64,000 nt of DNA from Ferruginibacter sp. (GTDB lineage: Bacteria > Bacteroidota > Bacteroidia > Chitinophagales > Chitinophagaceae): contig JAQBNH010000003.1 in NCBI GenBank assembly GCA_028288705.1, positions 174,655 to 238,654 on the forward strand, written 5' to 3'. Shown in pieces: positions 51,306 to 61,087 of the stretch. A program made the translations under genes and the position numbers. The notes beneath the pieces were generated by a model. It saw only the letters and a list, made by a program, of their open reading frames with translations, was not told the DNA's origin and did no database searches. How positions within the stretch are numbered: position 1 is the first letter of the stretch; each line of letters begins with the position of its first letter.

Positions 51306-53878
51306 GCCGAATTTCTACCTGCATTGATGATACCAAAAGAGGCGCGGATGATAAGTTTTTCAAAAACGGTTTTCTCTTTTTCTTCGGGATGCGTTTCCGG
51401 GTGATCACGCAAATGCGCAATGGCATATTGTTGTATCGTCACCAACGGCAATACGATCCTTTCCCGCATGAGGATCGACAGGCGTTCCACAGGATAATCA
51501 TCCATCAGTTCCTCCTTATCGGAAAGTTGCAGAATATATTTTTCTGTGAGTTGGTATTCGTCAAAGATCATTTTCCATAAATCCCCAAATGCATCGTCAT
51601 CCCGCAAATGTTCTGTAAGTGGAAAAAAACATTTCTTCATCGCCATTTCGCAATTATCGATCAGTGTTTTAAAGAACAGGGATTGCTTGTATAATTTTTT
51701 CAGGACTGAAAACTTACCGGCTTTTTCCATCGCGGACAGAGCGGTACCAACGCCATAATAACCCGTAACGTTTTGCTTCAACTGGCTCCAGGCGCCAACG
51801 AACGGCACCGCCCGAAGATCTTTTAACGTCAGCTTTCCAGCCGATCTTCTTGATGGCCTGCTGGCGATATTTGTTTCATTGTAGTAAACCAGGGGACTCA
51901 CCTGCGCGAGGTATTCTAAAAACCCCGGATGATTTTTTAACTGGCTGTAAGAGGAAAAACTTTCTTCAGCTAATTGTTGCATCAACAATGCTTCATCCGC
52001 TTCCAGTGTAATATGCCTGTTGCTGAATAATTCGTTCGAGATTCCTGCATTGATCATTTGCTCCAGGTTATACCGCGCAGAATCGATCGTTCCGAAATTA
52101 CTGCTCACAGTTTGCCCCTGGATCGTTAATTGGATTTCCTTGTTAGATATATCCCTGCCCATGGATGCATAGAACTGGTGCGTCTTTCCGCCACCGCGTG
52201 CCGGCGGACCACCACGGCCGTCAAAAAATATCACCTCAATGCCAAAACTCCTGGAGATTGCTGTTAGCTCCTGCTTGGCTTTATAAATACTCCAGTTCGC
52301 CATCAGGTAACCGCCATCTTTTGTACCATCGCTGAAACCCAGCATGATGGTTTGAATCTTTTTCCGCCGGCCCAGATGCTGCGCATATACGTCATTGGAA
52401 TATAATTGCTTCATGATTCCGGCAGCACGTTGCAAATCATCTATTGTTTCAAAAAGCGGAACGATATCTACGGTAAGATTTGCTTTTTGCCATCCACACA
52501 AAATAAACAGCCCGTACACTTCCATTACATTCAATGCACTGTTGCATTGGCTGATGATATACCGGTGACAACCCTTTTCACCATTATATTCCTGAATTGT
52601 TTTTATTGCGTGAATACTTTCGAGCGTATCTGTCGCCAACTCATCTGATAAATTAACCTCAGTTAAAACCTTATCATTCTCCGCTAAAAACGTCCGCCGT
52701 TTTTGTTCATCCCAACCCGGATAATCAGCAGGAACTGTCATAGCTTTTTCTGCGATCTTGCTTAACACCGTGTGATGCACGCTACTTTCCTGGCGAATAT
52801 CGAGGGAGGCGAAGTGTAGTCCGAACGTACTTACCTTATTGATTAAATTTTCAAGCAGGTGAAGAAACAACCCGTTATGTTGCGTGACTAAGATCTGTTT
52901 TAATTCATTCAGTGCGGATGAAATGCCCGCTGCATCAATTGCGGTGCGTTGGCCCGGTATAAATATATTGTTGTAGAGCTGCTTTTCCAGGTCATTCAGG
53001 ATCTGGTCCATCCCTTTAAAAGTGAGCCTGCGCCTTAGTTTACGTACATCGAGGTAGTAGCATTTGATGATACTGCCGCGCAAGGCTTCTGCCACTTTCA
53101 ACGTCGTTTCAGCATTTACAAAGGGATTACCATCACGGTCTCCACCCGGCCAAAAGCCCATGTTGATCAGGGAATGATCCGTTTCCTGCAATTGCGGAAA
53201 TTGTGCACGCATAAAACTGCTGATCCTTCCTGCCGCATTGTAAAAAACATTTTCGAGATACCAGATCAAACTCACCGCTTCGTCATAAGGCGTTGGTTTT
53301 TGTTTTTTCAAAAAGGCTGTCTTGCCTAGTTGCTGCAAATACATATCAATCTGCGTAGCATTGTTTTGCGCGAGTGACCTTGATAAATCGTTGATAATGC
53401 CCAGCACTGTTCCGGGATAGAACTGCGTGGGATGCGCCGTTAGTACCATGCGAACAGAGAAATCTTTACATACTTCTTCTAACGCCGCCTCTTTATTGTG
53501 TTGTTGCACTTCCTGCACCAATTGTTTTAAGGTTCCCGGTCCCGACAGGTCATGCACTTCATCAAAAGCTGCGTCTTCCAGGGCGTCGAACAATACAACC
53601 TGCCTCTCTATAAATTGAATGAAACGAAACAACAGATCCAGTTGCTCATCCTGCGTTGTATAATTGCCATGGTGTGCAAAGAATTCGTTTATAATCTGCG
53701 TCGGACTTAATTTTTTCGCATATCCTTCTTCGCAATCGTTTAATAACAGCGAAAGCAGGATGCCGGTTTTTTCTATCCGGTGAAACGGCAGCGCTGTGAA
53801 CAGGCTGTTATATAGCTGGAATTTAATTCCGACATAATTTTTAAATTCCCTGAGCCCATTATTTGCGGATGAATGCAT
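51302..53878 (-). CDS. ppc: Phosphoenolpyruvate carboxylase
   Basis: 858 aa. It makes oxaloacetate from phosphoenolpyruvate and bicarbonate. Conserved parts: VLTAHPTQFYPGT with the catalytic His, GFWPGGDRDGNPFV, GFSDGTKDGGYLMANW, and FFDGRGGPPARGGGKT (glycine-rich mobile loop), complete to the C-terminal NAGRNSA. The cysteine and regulatory Asp site cannot be judged from sequence here. It ends against the convergent lipocalin-like gene (4-base overlap). Confidence 0.95.
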   Translation of the reverse strand: MHSSANNGLREFKNYVGIKFQLYNSLFTALPFHRIEKTGILLSLLLNDCEEGYAKKLSPTQIINEFFAHHGNYTTQDEQLDLLFRFIQFIERQVVLFDALEDAAFDEVHDLSGPGTLKQLVQEVQQHNKEAALEEVCKDFSVRMVLTAHPTQFYPGTVLGIINDLSRSLAQNNATQIDMYLQQLGKTAFLKKQKPTPYDEAVSLIWYLENVFYNAAGRISSFMRAQFPQLQETDHSLINMGFWPGGDRDGNPFVNAETTLKVAEALRGSIIKCYYLDVRKLRRRLTFKGMDQILNDLEKQLYNNIFIPGQRTAIDAAGISSALNELKQILVTQHNGLFLHLLENLINKVSTFGLHFASLDIRQESSVHHTVLSKIAEKAMTVPADYPGWDEQKRRTFLAENDKVLTEVNLSDELATDTLESIHAIKTIQEYNGEKGCHRYIISQCNSALNVMEVYGLFILCGWQKANLTVDIVPLFETIDDLQRAAGIMKQLYSNDVYAQHLGRRKKIQTIMLGFSDGTKDGGYLMANWSIYKAKQELTAISRSFGIEVIFFDGRGGPPARGGGKTHQFYASMGRDISNKEIQLTIQGQTVSSNFGTIDSARYNLEQMINAGISNELFSNRHITLEADEALLMQQLAEESFSSYSQLKNHPGFLEYLAQVSPLVYYNETNIASRPSRRSAGKLTLKDLRAVPFVGAWSQLKQNVTGYYGVGTALSAMEKAGKFSVLKKLYKQSLFFKTLIDNCEMAMKKCFFPLTEHLRDDDAFGDLWKMIFDEYQLTEKYILQLSDKEELMDDYPVERLSILMRERIVLPLVTIQQYAIAHLRDHPETHPEEKEKTVFEKLIIRASFGIINAGRNSA

Positions 53879-53899
53879 ACCGTTTTTTTTGAAAGTGTA

Positions 53900-54406
53900 T
53901 CAACTAACCGAATTCCTGCTGAACAACATCAGCTCTTCTTCCTTCATGATAATATTTTTTTCAAATTGCATGCCGAGGCTCTTCAGCAAGGCGATCGAAC
54001 TGCTGTTTTCTGCCATAGTTATTGCCAGCACGCGATCCATGTTTAATTTACTAAAGCCATGATCCAGGCACGCCTGAGCAGCTTCTTTGCCATACCCTTT
54101 ACGAAGATATTGCGGGAGAAAAGCGAAGCCAATATCTGCATGATCGAGTTCCTCTCTTTTGACAAACCCGCACAGGCCGATCGGAATATTTCCTTCCTTT
54201 AAAGCAACATGACAAAAGCCGAAACCGATACCAGCATCGCCTTTCATAACCTGCTGAAGATATACCTTCGCCTCATCCACTGTTTTCACATTCCTGTCGC
54301 CAATGTATTTTAGCCAGCCGTCGCTGTTGAGGAGTTCTATGATGAACGGCGCATCTTCCAGGGTAAATTTCCTCAAAAGGAGCCGCGGCGTTTCCAATAA
54401 TATCAT
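53900..54406 (-). CDS. GNAT family N-acetyltransferase (RimJ/RimL-like)
   Basis: 168 aa from the ATG at 54406, chosen because it gives the family start MILLETPRLLLRKFTLEDA; the frame is open to 54445. Motif A of the GNAT fold is YLRKGYGKEAAQACLDHGF (acetyl-CoA site), with ITMAENSSSIALLKSLGM following. RimJ/RimL-type enzymes acetylate protein N-termini or small molecules; the target is not known. The gap to the ppc start (53878) is 21 bases. Confidence 0.88.
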   Translation of the reverse strand: MILLETPRLLLRKFTLEDAPFIIELLNSDGWLKYIGDRNVKTVDEAKVYLQQVMKGDAGIGFGFCHVALKEGNIPIGLCGFVKREELDHADIGFAFLPQYLRKGYGKEAAQACLDHGFSKLNMDRVLAITMAENSSSIALLKSLGMQFEKNIIMKEEELMLFSRNSVS

Positions 54407-54474
54407 CAGGCAATTTAAATGTAAAAACCCATATTGTTTTATCAATATGGGTTCCCGAATAATGTAAGCGAAGA

Positions 54475-56436
54475 CTAATTCGCTTTCCAGGTATTGTTAG
54501 AAAAATTTACATCAGGGAAAACTCTCCCTTCGTCGATGGTGACAGACTGCAGATCTTCTTTTGTATCTAATTTCACTCGGAACACGCCTGTGTTGTTCCA
54601 GATTTCAACAGGCAATTCTTTGCTGCCTTTTACACCGGATTTTGTTACATAATTCAGGATAACGGGCATCGCCATTTGTTGCAGGTTCGATAATGTGACG
54701 ATAGCACCATTAGAAGAACCCGCTTTATCATACACCACATTTGTAATTGCCTGGTCGAGTTTATAATTTTCTACGAACCAGCCTTTCCAGAACCAGCTCA
54801 GCTCCTCTCCCGCAACGTTATCCATTGTGCGAAAGAAATCCCAGGGCGTCGGGTGTTTGTAAGCCCAGCGATTTATGTAGGTTTTAAAGGCATAGTCAAA
54901 ACGATCAGGCCCTAAAATGTTGTTTCGCAACAGTTCCAGCCCGTAACCGGGTTTTGAATACAACGAATTGCCAATGTTCATTTCGCGCATCGCATCAGGT
55001 GTGAGCATAATAGATTCGCTGTTATTTCCAAACATAAAAGGAACCATATTTGCTTTTGAACCATTGCTTTTATATTCACCGTTATTAAAATCATCATCGG
55101 CCAGGGAATTTATAAACGTATTAAAACCTTCATCCATCCAGCCATACTTTCTTTCATTACTTCCCACGATCATCGGAAACCACGTGTGTCCGAATTCATG
55201 ATCGGTTACACCAAACAAGCCTTCGGTTTTTGCATTCGAGCCGCAGAATACGATGCCCGGGTATTCCATTCCCCCGATATTTGTCGCAACATTTGTTGCT
55301 ACCGGGTAAGGATAGGTGAACCAGCGTTTGCTGTAATTCTCGATGCTGCCTTTTGTGTACTCTGTGGCACGGCCCCATGCTTTATCTCCGGCACTTTCAA
55401 CGGGGTAAACGCTTTGAGCGAGCGCTTTTTTACCACCGGGAAGATTGATGCGGGCTGCATCCCAGATAAATGATTTGGACGAGGACCAGGCAATATCCCT
55501 CGCATTTGTCATTTTGAATTTCCAGGTCAGTGTATTTTTTGCAGGACGCGATGCCGGATCGAGTACTTCGTTTTCGCCGCGTATGGTTACAGTTTGATCA
55601 CTGCTTTTTGCTTGTTCCATTCTTTTAATCTGCGTTGCCGTTAATACTTCCGCTGGATTTTGCAGTTCGCCACTCGCCACAACGATATGCGAGGCGGGCG
55701 CGGTAATGCTGAATTCAAAATCACCGTATTCACAGTAAAATTCGCTGGGACCAAGATATGGATTCGTGTTCCAGCCCTGGATATCATCGAATACGCACAT
55801 CCGCGGGTACCACTGCGCTACGGCGTAGATCGGACCGTTCTTTGTTTTTAAAATACCACAACGGTCTGCTCCATAATCCGGCAACGTAAAGGCATAATCG
55901 ATTTTTAATTTGATGGTTTCGCCACCAGGTTTAACTGACCGGGGTAAACGCACCTGCATCCTGGTATCAGTAATTATATAATCGGCATTGCTGTTATCCG
56001 CATATTTTACAGAACTGATCCTGTATCCCCCACTGAAAGAACTGGTCGCATCACCATACCTGCTCCTGCTGCCCACCGGCATTCTCGCCTGGCCACGACT
56101 GTCTTTATTAAAAAGGTTTTGATCAAGCTGTAACCATAGAAACGGCAGACTATGCGGGCTATTATTTTTATAACTGATGGTAACGCTGCCTTTGATTTCA
56201 TTCGTTTGATCGTCCAGGGAAACATTCACCTGGTAGTCGACTTTGTTTTGCCAGTAACCTACGTTTGGTTCACCGGTTGCTGCACGACTGATGGTTCCTC
56301 CAACGGGATAAAACATCGGTGAGAACAAAGCATGCGGATCGTATTTAGATTCCGGCACGACCGCCGGAGTTGCATTCTGAGCTGTTGAATGATAGCAGTT
56401 ACCGGCAATTGCCAGCAGGACGATCAATTTCTTCAT
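54475..56436 (-). CDS. M1 family metallopeptidase, secreted
   Basis: 653 aa. Signal peptide of about 20 residues. The zinc site is HEFGH (413-417) with Glu436 in WMDEGFN, exactly the HExxH-x18-E pattern of M1 aminopeptidases. The typical GAMEN substrate motif is replaced by IGGMEY in this group. The N-terminal beta-domain occupies about 60-330 and the C-terminal domain about 540-653. It probably removes N-terminal residues from peptides in the envelope or outside the cell. Confidence 0.9.
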   Translation of the reverse strand: MKKLIVLLAIAGNCYHSTAQNATPAVVPESKYDPHALFSPMFYPVGGTISRAATGEPNVGYWQNKVDYQVNVSLDDQTNEIKGSVTISYKNNSPHSLPFLWLQLDQNLFNKDSRGQARMPVGSRSRYGDATSSFSGGYRISSVKYADNSNADYIITDTRMQVRLPRSVKPGGETIKLKIDYAFTLPDYGADRCGILKTKNGPIYAVAQWYPRMCVFDDIQGWNTNPYLGPSEFYCEYGDFEFSITAPASHIVVASGELQNPAEVLTATQIKRMEQAKSSDQTVTIRGENEVLDPASRPAKNTLTWKFKMTNARDIAWSSSKSFIWDAARINLPGGKKALAQSVYPVESAGDKAWGRATEYTKGSIENYSKRWFTYPYPVATNVATNIGGMEYPGIVFCGSNAKTEGLFGVTDHEFGHTWFPMIVGSNERKYGWMDEGFNTFINSLADDDFNNGEYKSNGSKANMVPFMFGNNSESIMLTPDAMREMNIGNSLYSKPGYGLELLRNNILGPDRFDYAFKTYINRWAYKHPTPWDFFRTMDNVAGEELSWFWKGWFVENYKLDQAITNVVYDKAGSSNGAIVTLSNLQQMAMPVILNYVTKSGVKGSKELPVEIWNNTGVFRVKLDTKEDLQSVTIDEGRVFPDVNFSNNTWKAN

Positions 56437-56505
56437 GTTATAAAAATTTTTACCGAAGTTAAATGTTTAGAACAGAAAATATTTGCCGCTGGTAAAACAG
56501 GGTGG

Positions 56506-57255
56506 TTAACTCCATTCTTTGATTAACGAAATCGCTTCGGCGCGGATTCGTGGATCATCTTCTGTTTGGAAATGAAGGTTTAGGGAAGTACGTAACTGGG
56601 TAAGCGCCTTTTGTTTATCGCCATTGCGTTTGTATGCTTTGGCCAGCTCAAGATAATTAAGCATGAAAGTCGGGTTGAGGGATTTTGCCTTTTCATAAGC
56701 GATGATGGCATTTTTCAACGAAGCATCGGGCAAGCCACCATAAAAGACTTTTGTGGCAGCTTTTTCCATCATGTTTAAATTACTCACTTCGTAATTCCAT
56801 TTGCCGATCACATGCCAGGCTTTGAAATTGAGCGCATTGGTTTTTAACGCGACATCCGCATAATGCTTGATGTCCTTTACGGCACTGATTTTTTCTTTCC
56901 CACTTTTTTCTAAAACTGTGCGACCCACAGCGATGGCCATCACTACATTGGCTTCGTCATCCAGCGGGTGAAGCGAGAGGGCAGTTTTCGCATAGAACAC
57001 CGCCGCGGAATAATAGGCATCGCGGGTCTTCTTTTCTTTCTCGCGGTTGCCGATCCTGCTGCAAAGCTCACTGCATTTTACGAGCGTATATAAGTTTGAA
57101 GGTTGAAGTTTTAATGCTTCTTTAAATTTATTAAAAGCGGCTTTTTCGTTTGGAATAGCCTCCAGCCGATCCGCTTCTTTCACCAGTACAGTAAAATCCT
57201 GCGCTGTAGCCATCAGGGCTAATAAATTGAAAAGAAAAAAACCGAGCAATTTCAT
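56506..57255 (-). CDS. Secreted TPR repeat protein
   Basis: 249 aa. Signal peptide MKLLGFFLFNLLALMATAQ. The mature part is a series of helix pairs with TPR-like spacing: FNKFKEALKLQPSNLYTLVKCSEL, AKTALSLHPLDDEANVVMAIAV and AIIAYEKAKSLNPTFMLNYLELAKAYKRNGDKQKALTQL. Probably a periplasmic scaffold for protein contacts. It lies 2 bases after the folB gene on the same strand. Confidence 0.78.
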   Translation of the reverse strand: MKLLGFFLFNLLALMATAQDFTVLVKEADRLEAIPNEKAAFNKFKEALKLQPSNLYTLVKCSELCSRIGNREKEKKTRDAYYSAAVFYAKTALSLHPLDDEANVVMAIAVGRTVLEKSGKEKISAVKDIKHYADVALKTNALNFKAWHVIGKWNYEVSNLNMMEKAATKVFYGGLPDASLKNAIIAYEKAKSLNPTFMLNYLELAKAYKRNGDKQKALTQLRTSLNLHFQTEDDPRIRAEAISLIKEWS

Positions 57256-57257
57256 AA

Positions 57258-57608
57258 CTAAAACGATTTGGAAAAGGATACCCCAACGTTACCGGTAAAA
57301 TTTACAATCGGCGGATTTAGTTTGTTAATATTGATAGAAACCTGCACTATCCGATGATCCAATCCATAGATGGCATCGCAAATATCAACGGCCAACGTCT
57401 CCAGTAACCTGGCGGGATGCCGGAAAATATTTTTTACCAGTTCGTATACTTCCACGTAATTGATCGTGTCTTTTAACGAAACAATATTTTCCGGGCCGGC
57501 AAAATTTATGGCAATAGCAACCCCAAATTCTGTTCCCACTATCGCTTCTTCATCATGCAATCCATGGTGAGCAAAAAACCGGAGATCATTTAAATGAATG
57601 GTGAACAT
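57258..57608 (-). CDS. folB: Dihydroneopterin aldolase
   Basis: 116 aa from the ATG at 57608. It acts in folate synthesis (dihydroneopterin to hydroxymethyl-dihydropterin). Family features: LRFFAHHGLHDEEAIVGTEFGV with the conserved Glu/His region near the N-terminus, TINYVEVYELVKNI with the substrate Tyr and Glu, and LLETLAVDICDAI. The usual length for FolB. The frame is open to 57680, but that would overlap the trxB gene. It lies 17 bases after trxB and 2 before the TPR gene. Confidence 0.92.
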   Translation of the reverse strand: MFTIHLNDLRFFAHHGLHDEEAIVGTEFGVAIAINFAGPENIVSLKDTINYVEVYELVKNIFRHPARLLETLAVDICDAIYGLDHRIVQVSININKLNPPIVNFTGNVGVSFSKSF

Positions 57609-57625
57609 GGAGAAAATTTGAGAAG

Positions 57626-58573
57626 TTAATGCAATCCTTTTTCGCCCAGGTAACGTTCTGCATCCAATGCGGCCATACAACCACTTCCCGCCGCAGTAAC
57701 TGCCTGCCGATAAATTTTATCCTGCACATCACCAGACGCAAATACCCCTTCGATGTTTGTCTTGCTGGTTCCGGGAACTGTTTTCAAATAACCAGCTTCA
57801 TCCATATCGAGCCAACCTTTAAAAATGCCGCTGTTTGGTTCATGGCCGATTGCAACAAAAAAAGCGCTGACAGGGATCTCTGTTTTTTCACCTGTTTCAT
57901 TGTTCTTAATTCGCAACGCTTCCACTTTAACGTCGCCCAGCACTTCATCTGTTTCGCTATGCCAGTATATTTTGATATTGCTGGTTTTCAACACTCTTTC
58001 CTGCATCACTTTGCTGGCGCGCATTTCTCCTTTACGCACGATCATGTATACCACGCTGCATAATTTGGACAAGTACAACGCTTCTTCCGCGGCCGTATCC
58101 CCCGCCCCTACAATGGCTACTTCTTTTCCTTTAAAAAAGAATCCGTCACAAACAGCACATGCGCTAACACCGTGTCCGTTTAAACGCTGTTCACTCGGCA
58201 GTCCCAGCCATTTTGCAGAAGCACCCGTGCTGATGATTACGGCATCTGCTTCAATCCACTTCTCTTCATCGATCTCCACTTTTAAGGGATGCGAGGAAAA
58301 GTCGACGTTTGTTGCGAGGCCATAACGAATGTCTGTTCCCATTCTTGCCGCCTGCTTTTCAAAATGCACCATCATTTCCGGTCCCTGGATGCCATCCGGA
58401 TAGCCGGGATAATTTTCAACTTCCGTGGTGATAGTCAGCTGACCGCCCGGCTGAATTCCCTGGTATAGAACCGGAGCCATATTTGCGCGCGCCGCGTAAA
58501 TAGCAGCGGTGTATCCTGCTGGTCCTGAACCGATGATCAGGCAACTAACTTTTTCTACAACTTTATTATCCAT
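57626..58573 (-). CDS. trxB: Thioredoxin reductase
   Basis: 315 aa; the ATG at 58573 is taken, a GTG one codon upstream is possible. FAD-binding GSGPAGYTAAIYAARA (15-30) and the redox-active Cys139-Ala-Val-Cys142 in the second NADPH domain. The C-terminal ASGDVQDKIYRQAVTAAGSGCMAALDAERYL is the usual FAD motif. It transfers electrons from NADPH to thioredoxin, the supply for the periplasmic thiol system via the cytosol. folB follows at 17 bases, so they are co-transcribed. Confidence 0.95.
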   Translation of the reverse strand: MDNKVVEKVSCLIIGSGPAGYTAAIYAARANMAPVLYQGIQPGGQLTITTEVENYPGYPDGIQGPEMMVHFEKQAARMGTDIRYGLATNVDFSSHPLKVEIDEEKWIEADAVIISTGASAKWLGLPSEQRLNGHGVSACAVCDGFFFKGKEVAIVGAGDTAAEEALYLSKLCSVVYMIVRKGEMRASKVMQERVLKTSNIKIYWHSETDEVLGDVKVEALRIKNNETGEKTEIPVSAFFVAIGHEPNSGIFKGWLDMDEAGYLKTVPGTSKTNIEGVFASGDVQDKIYRQAVTAAGSGCMAALDAERYLGEKGLH

Positions 58574-58620
58574 CACTAATTCCTTGTTTTATTTGGGTGA
58601 AAATAATTGAATAAATTTAT

Positions 58621-59508
58621 TTAACGCACGATCACGGTTTTGTAATAAGCCGCATATCCACAAAACGCACCCAGCGCATTATTGGAGATATTGCCCAAAA
58701 CCTTGTTTGGTTGAGAGAACGGGTTTCCAATCCCCTGGTAGGCAAATTCCCAGGTGCTCCAGAACTTATAAGCGGGGCGCTCGATGTTACAAAATTTGAG
58801 GGTTACCGTGTCCCCTTTTTTGAAAAACAGGCTGTCAGCCTTTGTACCTGCATTCCTGTCAATTCCTTGTGGCAACTGAACTTCATAAGTGCTCCCATCC
58901 AAAACCTGGTCATCGTACACCGAATTCTCTCCCGGTAAAAACGGGCCGCTGTTGTTTTTTGTAAAATAACGGATATAGTTTCCAAGCCCGCGGGGATCTG
59001 TAGCTTTTATGAACAAAACCCGTTTGTTTGTATCAGGGTTTTGTGGGGCAGGTTTGAACCAGACAGAATCAGGACGTACGGCCAGCGCCGGAATTCCAAT
59101 CGTTGAAGTATAAGTCTGACCATCTGATTGGATATTCAGGTCGTATTGCCTGTTGAATTCTCCAACGATTGCAGTAGAGAGATTAGCTGAATCGAGGCTG
59201 TAATAAAACCCGGTATATCCCGGCGCAAGCGGATAAGCATATTCTTTAAGGCGATGCGTCACTGTCCCGTTAGACATAGTCACGACGGCATTGTGAACAA
59301 ATGCGTTTGCAAGAATCGCCGGACTGATTTTATCGAAATAGGAAAAACTTTTTGTAAGGATTACCATCGGCGGTTGACCATTTTCGATGGAGGCATCCAC
59401 AACCAACACCGGTGCTGTTTCCGCCAGGTTAAAATCAATATTTTTTTCGCAGGAAATAAAGGCAACCAATACCATTAAAACGACCCATCTTTTCAACCAA
59501 ATGCGCAT
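58621..59508 (-). CDS. DUF4249 family lipoprotein
   Basis: 295 aa. Lipobox in VAFISCEKN (Cys about residue 20). The DUF4249 region starts at VLVVDASIENGQPPMVILTKSFSYFDKI (about 34-61) and ends in KFWSTWEFAYQGIGNPFSQPNKVLGNISNNALGAFCGYAA, both typical of the family. DUF4249 genes usually lie next to a TonB-dependent receptor, but none lies here. A full -7 box stands 4 bases before its ATG, so its mRNA may be leaderless. Confidence 0.88.
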   Translation of the reverse strand: MRIWLKRWVVLMVLVAFISCEKNIDFNLAETAPVLVVDASIENGQPPMVILTKSFSYFDKISPAILANAFVHNAVVTMSNGTVTHRLKEYAYPLAPGYTGFYYSLDSANLSTAIVGEFNRQYDLNIQSDGQTYTSTIGIPALAVRPDSVWFKPAPQNPDTNKRVLFIKATDPRGLGNYIRYFTKNNSGPFLPGENSVYDDQVLDGSTYEVQLPQGIDRNAGTKADSLFFKKGDTVTLKFCNIERPAYKFWSTWEFAYQGIGNPFSQPNKVLGNISNNALGAFCGYAAYYKTVIVR

Positions 59509-59512
59509 CCTG

Positions 59513-59520
59513 CAAAATTA
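59513..59520 (-). promoter_or_regulatory. -7 promoter element of the DUF4249 gene
   Basis: On the minus strand TAATTTTG, full match to TAnnTTTG, with 4 bases between it and the ATG at 59508. Leaderless start expected. No good -33 element. Confidence 0.55.
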
Positions 59521-59541
59521 CTCATTATTTAACTGAAAAGA

Positions 59542-59557
59542 GCAGCCCGAAAGCTGC
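59542..59557 (-). terminator. Weak terminator of the small membrane protein gene
   Basis: 5-bp gcagc/gctgc stem (59542-59546 with 59553-59557), 6-nt loop, followed on the minus strand by TCTTTT. Low strength. Confidence 0.3.
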
Positions 59558-59583
59558 CCTGATCATTGTATGAAGAAGAAAAA

Positions 59584-59877
59584 TTACAGAATCACGATGC
59601 GTTGTGTGCTGTTTGTTTCAGTGGCTTTAAACTGGATAAAATCTTCATCTTTCGAAAAACGCCTGAGATCCAGTGTTACTACGGGATCTGCATTATTTCC
59701 AATCCGCAATTGTTGCCGCACTACACCTGCAGTATGAGTGATAGTGGCGGATTTCCCGGCTTTCAACAAAGCTTCCCGGATCTCAATATTTAACAATCCG
59801 GTTTTGTCGGATTTGATTAAAACCTGGAGAAATATTGCTAGTAGCCAAAAAGTGATAACAAAATGTTTAAAATAAAT
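59584..59877 (-). CDS. Small secreted or membrane protein without a normal start codon
   Basis: Ends at a TAA at 59584-59586. A TTG at 59796 gives 70 aa, but the frame is open upstream to a stop at 59911-59913 and encodes a hydrophobic stretch (KHFVITFWLLAIFLQVLI), which looks like a signal or membrane helix just ahead of the TTG. No ATG, GTG or TTG occurs in this upstream part; the only plausible in-frame initiator is ATT at 59875-59877 (97 aa). A near-match -7 box (CACATTTG on the minus strand, 59883-59890) is 5 bases before it, so the ATT would lie at the mRNA 5' end. The mature part is beta-rich (VVTLDLRRF, FIQFKATE). It may instead be a gene that has lost its start. Confidence 0.4.
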   Translation of the reverse strand: MYFKHFVITFWLLAIFLQVLIKSDKTGLLNIEIREALLKAGKSATITHTAGVVRQQLRIGNNADPVVTLDLRRFSKDEDFIQFKATETNSTQRIVIL

Positions 59878-59935
59878 TTCAACAAATGTGCTGCTTGTTT
59901 GAAGGCCATCCTATACCGTCCGGCGGGTATATTTC

Positions 59936-59963
59936 AAAAAAAATCCCCGGCGAAAACCGGGGA
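59936..59963 (-). terminator. Terminator of rpoD
   Basis: 7-bp stem (59944-59950 with 59957-59963) with a 6-nt loop; on the minus strand eight T residues follow. Confidence 0.92.
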
Positions 59964-59987
59964 ATATAAAGAAAGTACAAATTGATC

Positions 59988-60845
59988 TTATCCTAAATAT
60001 GCCTTCAGTGCGCCACTGTATCGCGCTTTCTGTAAACGTTTGATCGCACGTTCTTTGATCTGGCGTATACGCTCTTTCGTCAGGTCGTACTTTTGACCGA
60101 TCTGTTCGATAGTAACCCCATTTTCCCCGTCCAACCCAAAGTATGCATTTACAATTTCAGCTTCACGCGGAGATAAAGACTTCAATACGCGGCGGATTTC
60201 ATTTTTCAATGAGTCATGCATCACGTCTTCATCCGTTTCATCACCACCTTTCAGCAAATCGCCCATCGCCACATCTTCAGCCTCATGAACGGGTGCATCC
60301 AAAGAAGTATGACGCGTGTTACTCTGGAAAATGTTATTGATCTCCGTTTCACTCATCTCCAGTAATTCTGCCAGTTCTTCTGTAGATGGTTCGCGTTCGT
60401 GTTCCTGCTCAAAAGCCATATAAGCTTTGTTCGCTTTGTTGTAAGTACCGATTTTATTTTGCGGTAAACGCACTAATCTTCCCTGCTCAGCCAAAGCCTG
60501 CAAAATAGACTGGCGGATCCACCAAACCGCGTAAGAAATAAATTTAAAACCTTTTGTTTCATCGAAACGCTGGGCGGCTTTGATCAAACCAAGATTACCT
60601 TCATTGATCAAATCACTCAGGGAAAGCCCCTGGTGCTGGTATTGTTTTGCTACTGATACTACGAAACGTAAATTCGCCTGGACCAATTTATCCAAAGCAC
60701 GCTGGTCACCCATCTTGATCTTTTGGGCCAAAATAGTCTCCTCTTCAGGGGTGATCATCGAAATCTTGGAAATTTCCTGCAGATACTTCTCAACAGCTTG
60801 TGAATCCCTGTTGGTGATCTGCGTTGCGATTTTAAGTTGCCTCAT
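59988..60845 (-). CDS. rpoD: Primary RNA polymerase sigma factor RpoD/SigA
   Basis: 285 aa, the short form found in Bacteroidota without a large non-conserved region. Region 1.2 (SQAVEKYLQEISKISMITPEEE), region 2 (NLRFVVSVAKQYQHQGLSLSDLINEGNLGLIKAAQRFDETKGFKFISYAVWWIRQSI), region 3 and region 4 (LSPREAEIVNAYFGLDGENGVTIEQIGQKYDLTKERIRQIKERAIKRLQ) are complete. This is the housekeeping sigma factor that recognises the TTTG/TAnnTTTG promoters listed here. A full -7 box is found 104 bases upstream, so a long leader is expected. Confidence 0.96.
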   Translation of the reverse strand: MRQLKIATQITNRDSQAVEKYLQEISKISMITPEEETILAQKIKMGDQRALDKLVQANLRFVVSVAKQYQHQGLSLSDLINEGNLGLIKAAQRFDETKGFKFISYAVWWIRQSILQALAEQGRLVRLPQNKIGTYNKANKAYMAFEQEHEREPSTEELAELLEMSETEINNIFQSNTRHTSLDAPVHEAEDVAMGDLLKGGDETDEDVMHDSLKNEIRRVLKSLSPREAEIVNAYFGLDGENGVTIEQIGQKYDLTKERIRQIKERAIKRLQKARYSGALKAYLG

Positions 60846-60949
60846 TTTGTTGTATTAGGTTCAGAATATTAACGACTGTAGACAGTTTTTGTTGGAAAAA
60901 CGTTGCAAAAGTTATGAGAAATCTCGCTTGACCCGGCAAAAATTGTGTG

Positions 60950-60957
60950 CAAAAGTA
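60950..60957 (-). promoter_or_regulatory. -7 promoter element for rpoD
   Basis: On the minus strand TACTTTTG, full match to TAnnTTTG; 104 bases before the rpoD ATG. A second near-match (CAAAAGTT on the plus strand) lies at about 60906-60913. Confidence 0.45.
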
Positions 60958-61051
60958 CGATTAAAATAGCGTATTTCATAGCAGGATCGAAAAAAAGGAA
61001 CAATTGGTGGACAACATTAACGCTACATAAAAATTCTACCTTTTCCGGTTC

Positions 61052-61083
61052 TTGAAAAATAAACTTCGCTTTCCATACATTTG
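61052..61083 (+). promoter_or_regulatory. Promoter of the threonine aldolase gene
   Basis: TTG at 61052-61054, a 21-nt spacer, TACATTTG at 61076-61083: close match to both Bacteroidota elements. The ATG at 61088 is 4 bases after the -7 box, so the mRNA should be leaderless. Confidence 0.7.
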
Positions 61084-61087
61084 CCCT

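Noticed and set aside
57629..58325. Two plus-strand frames opposite trxB
   Set aside because: Both lie fully inside the well-supported trxB gene and show typical shadow composition.
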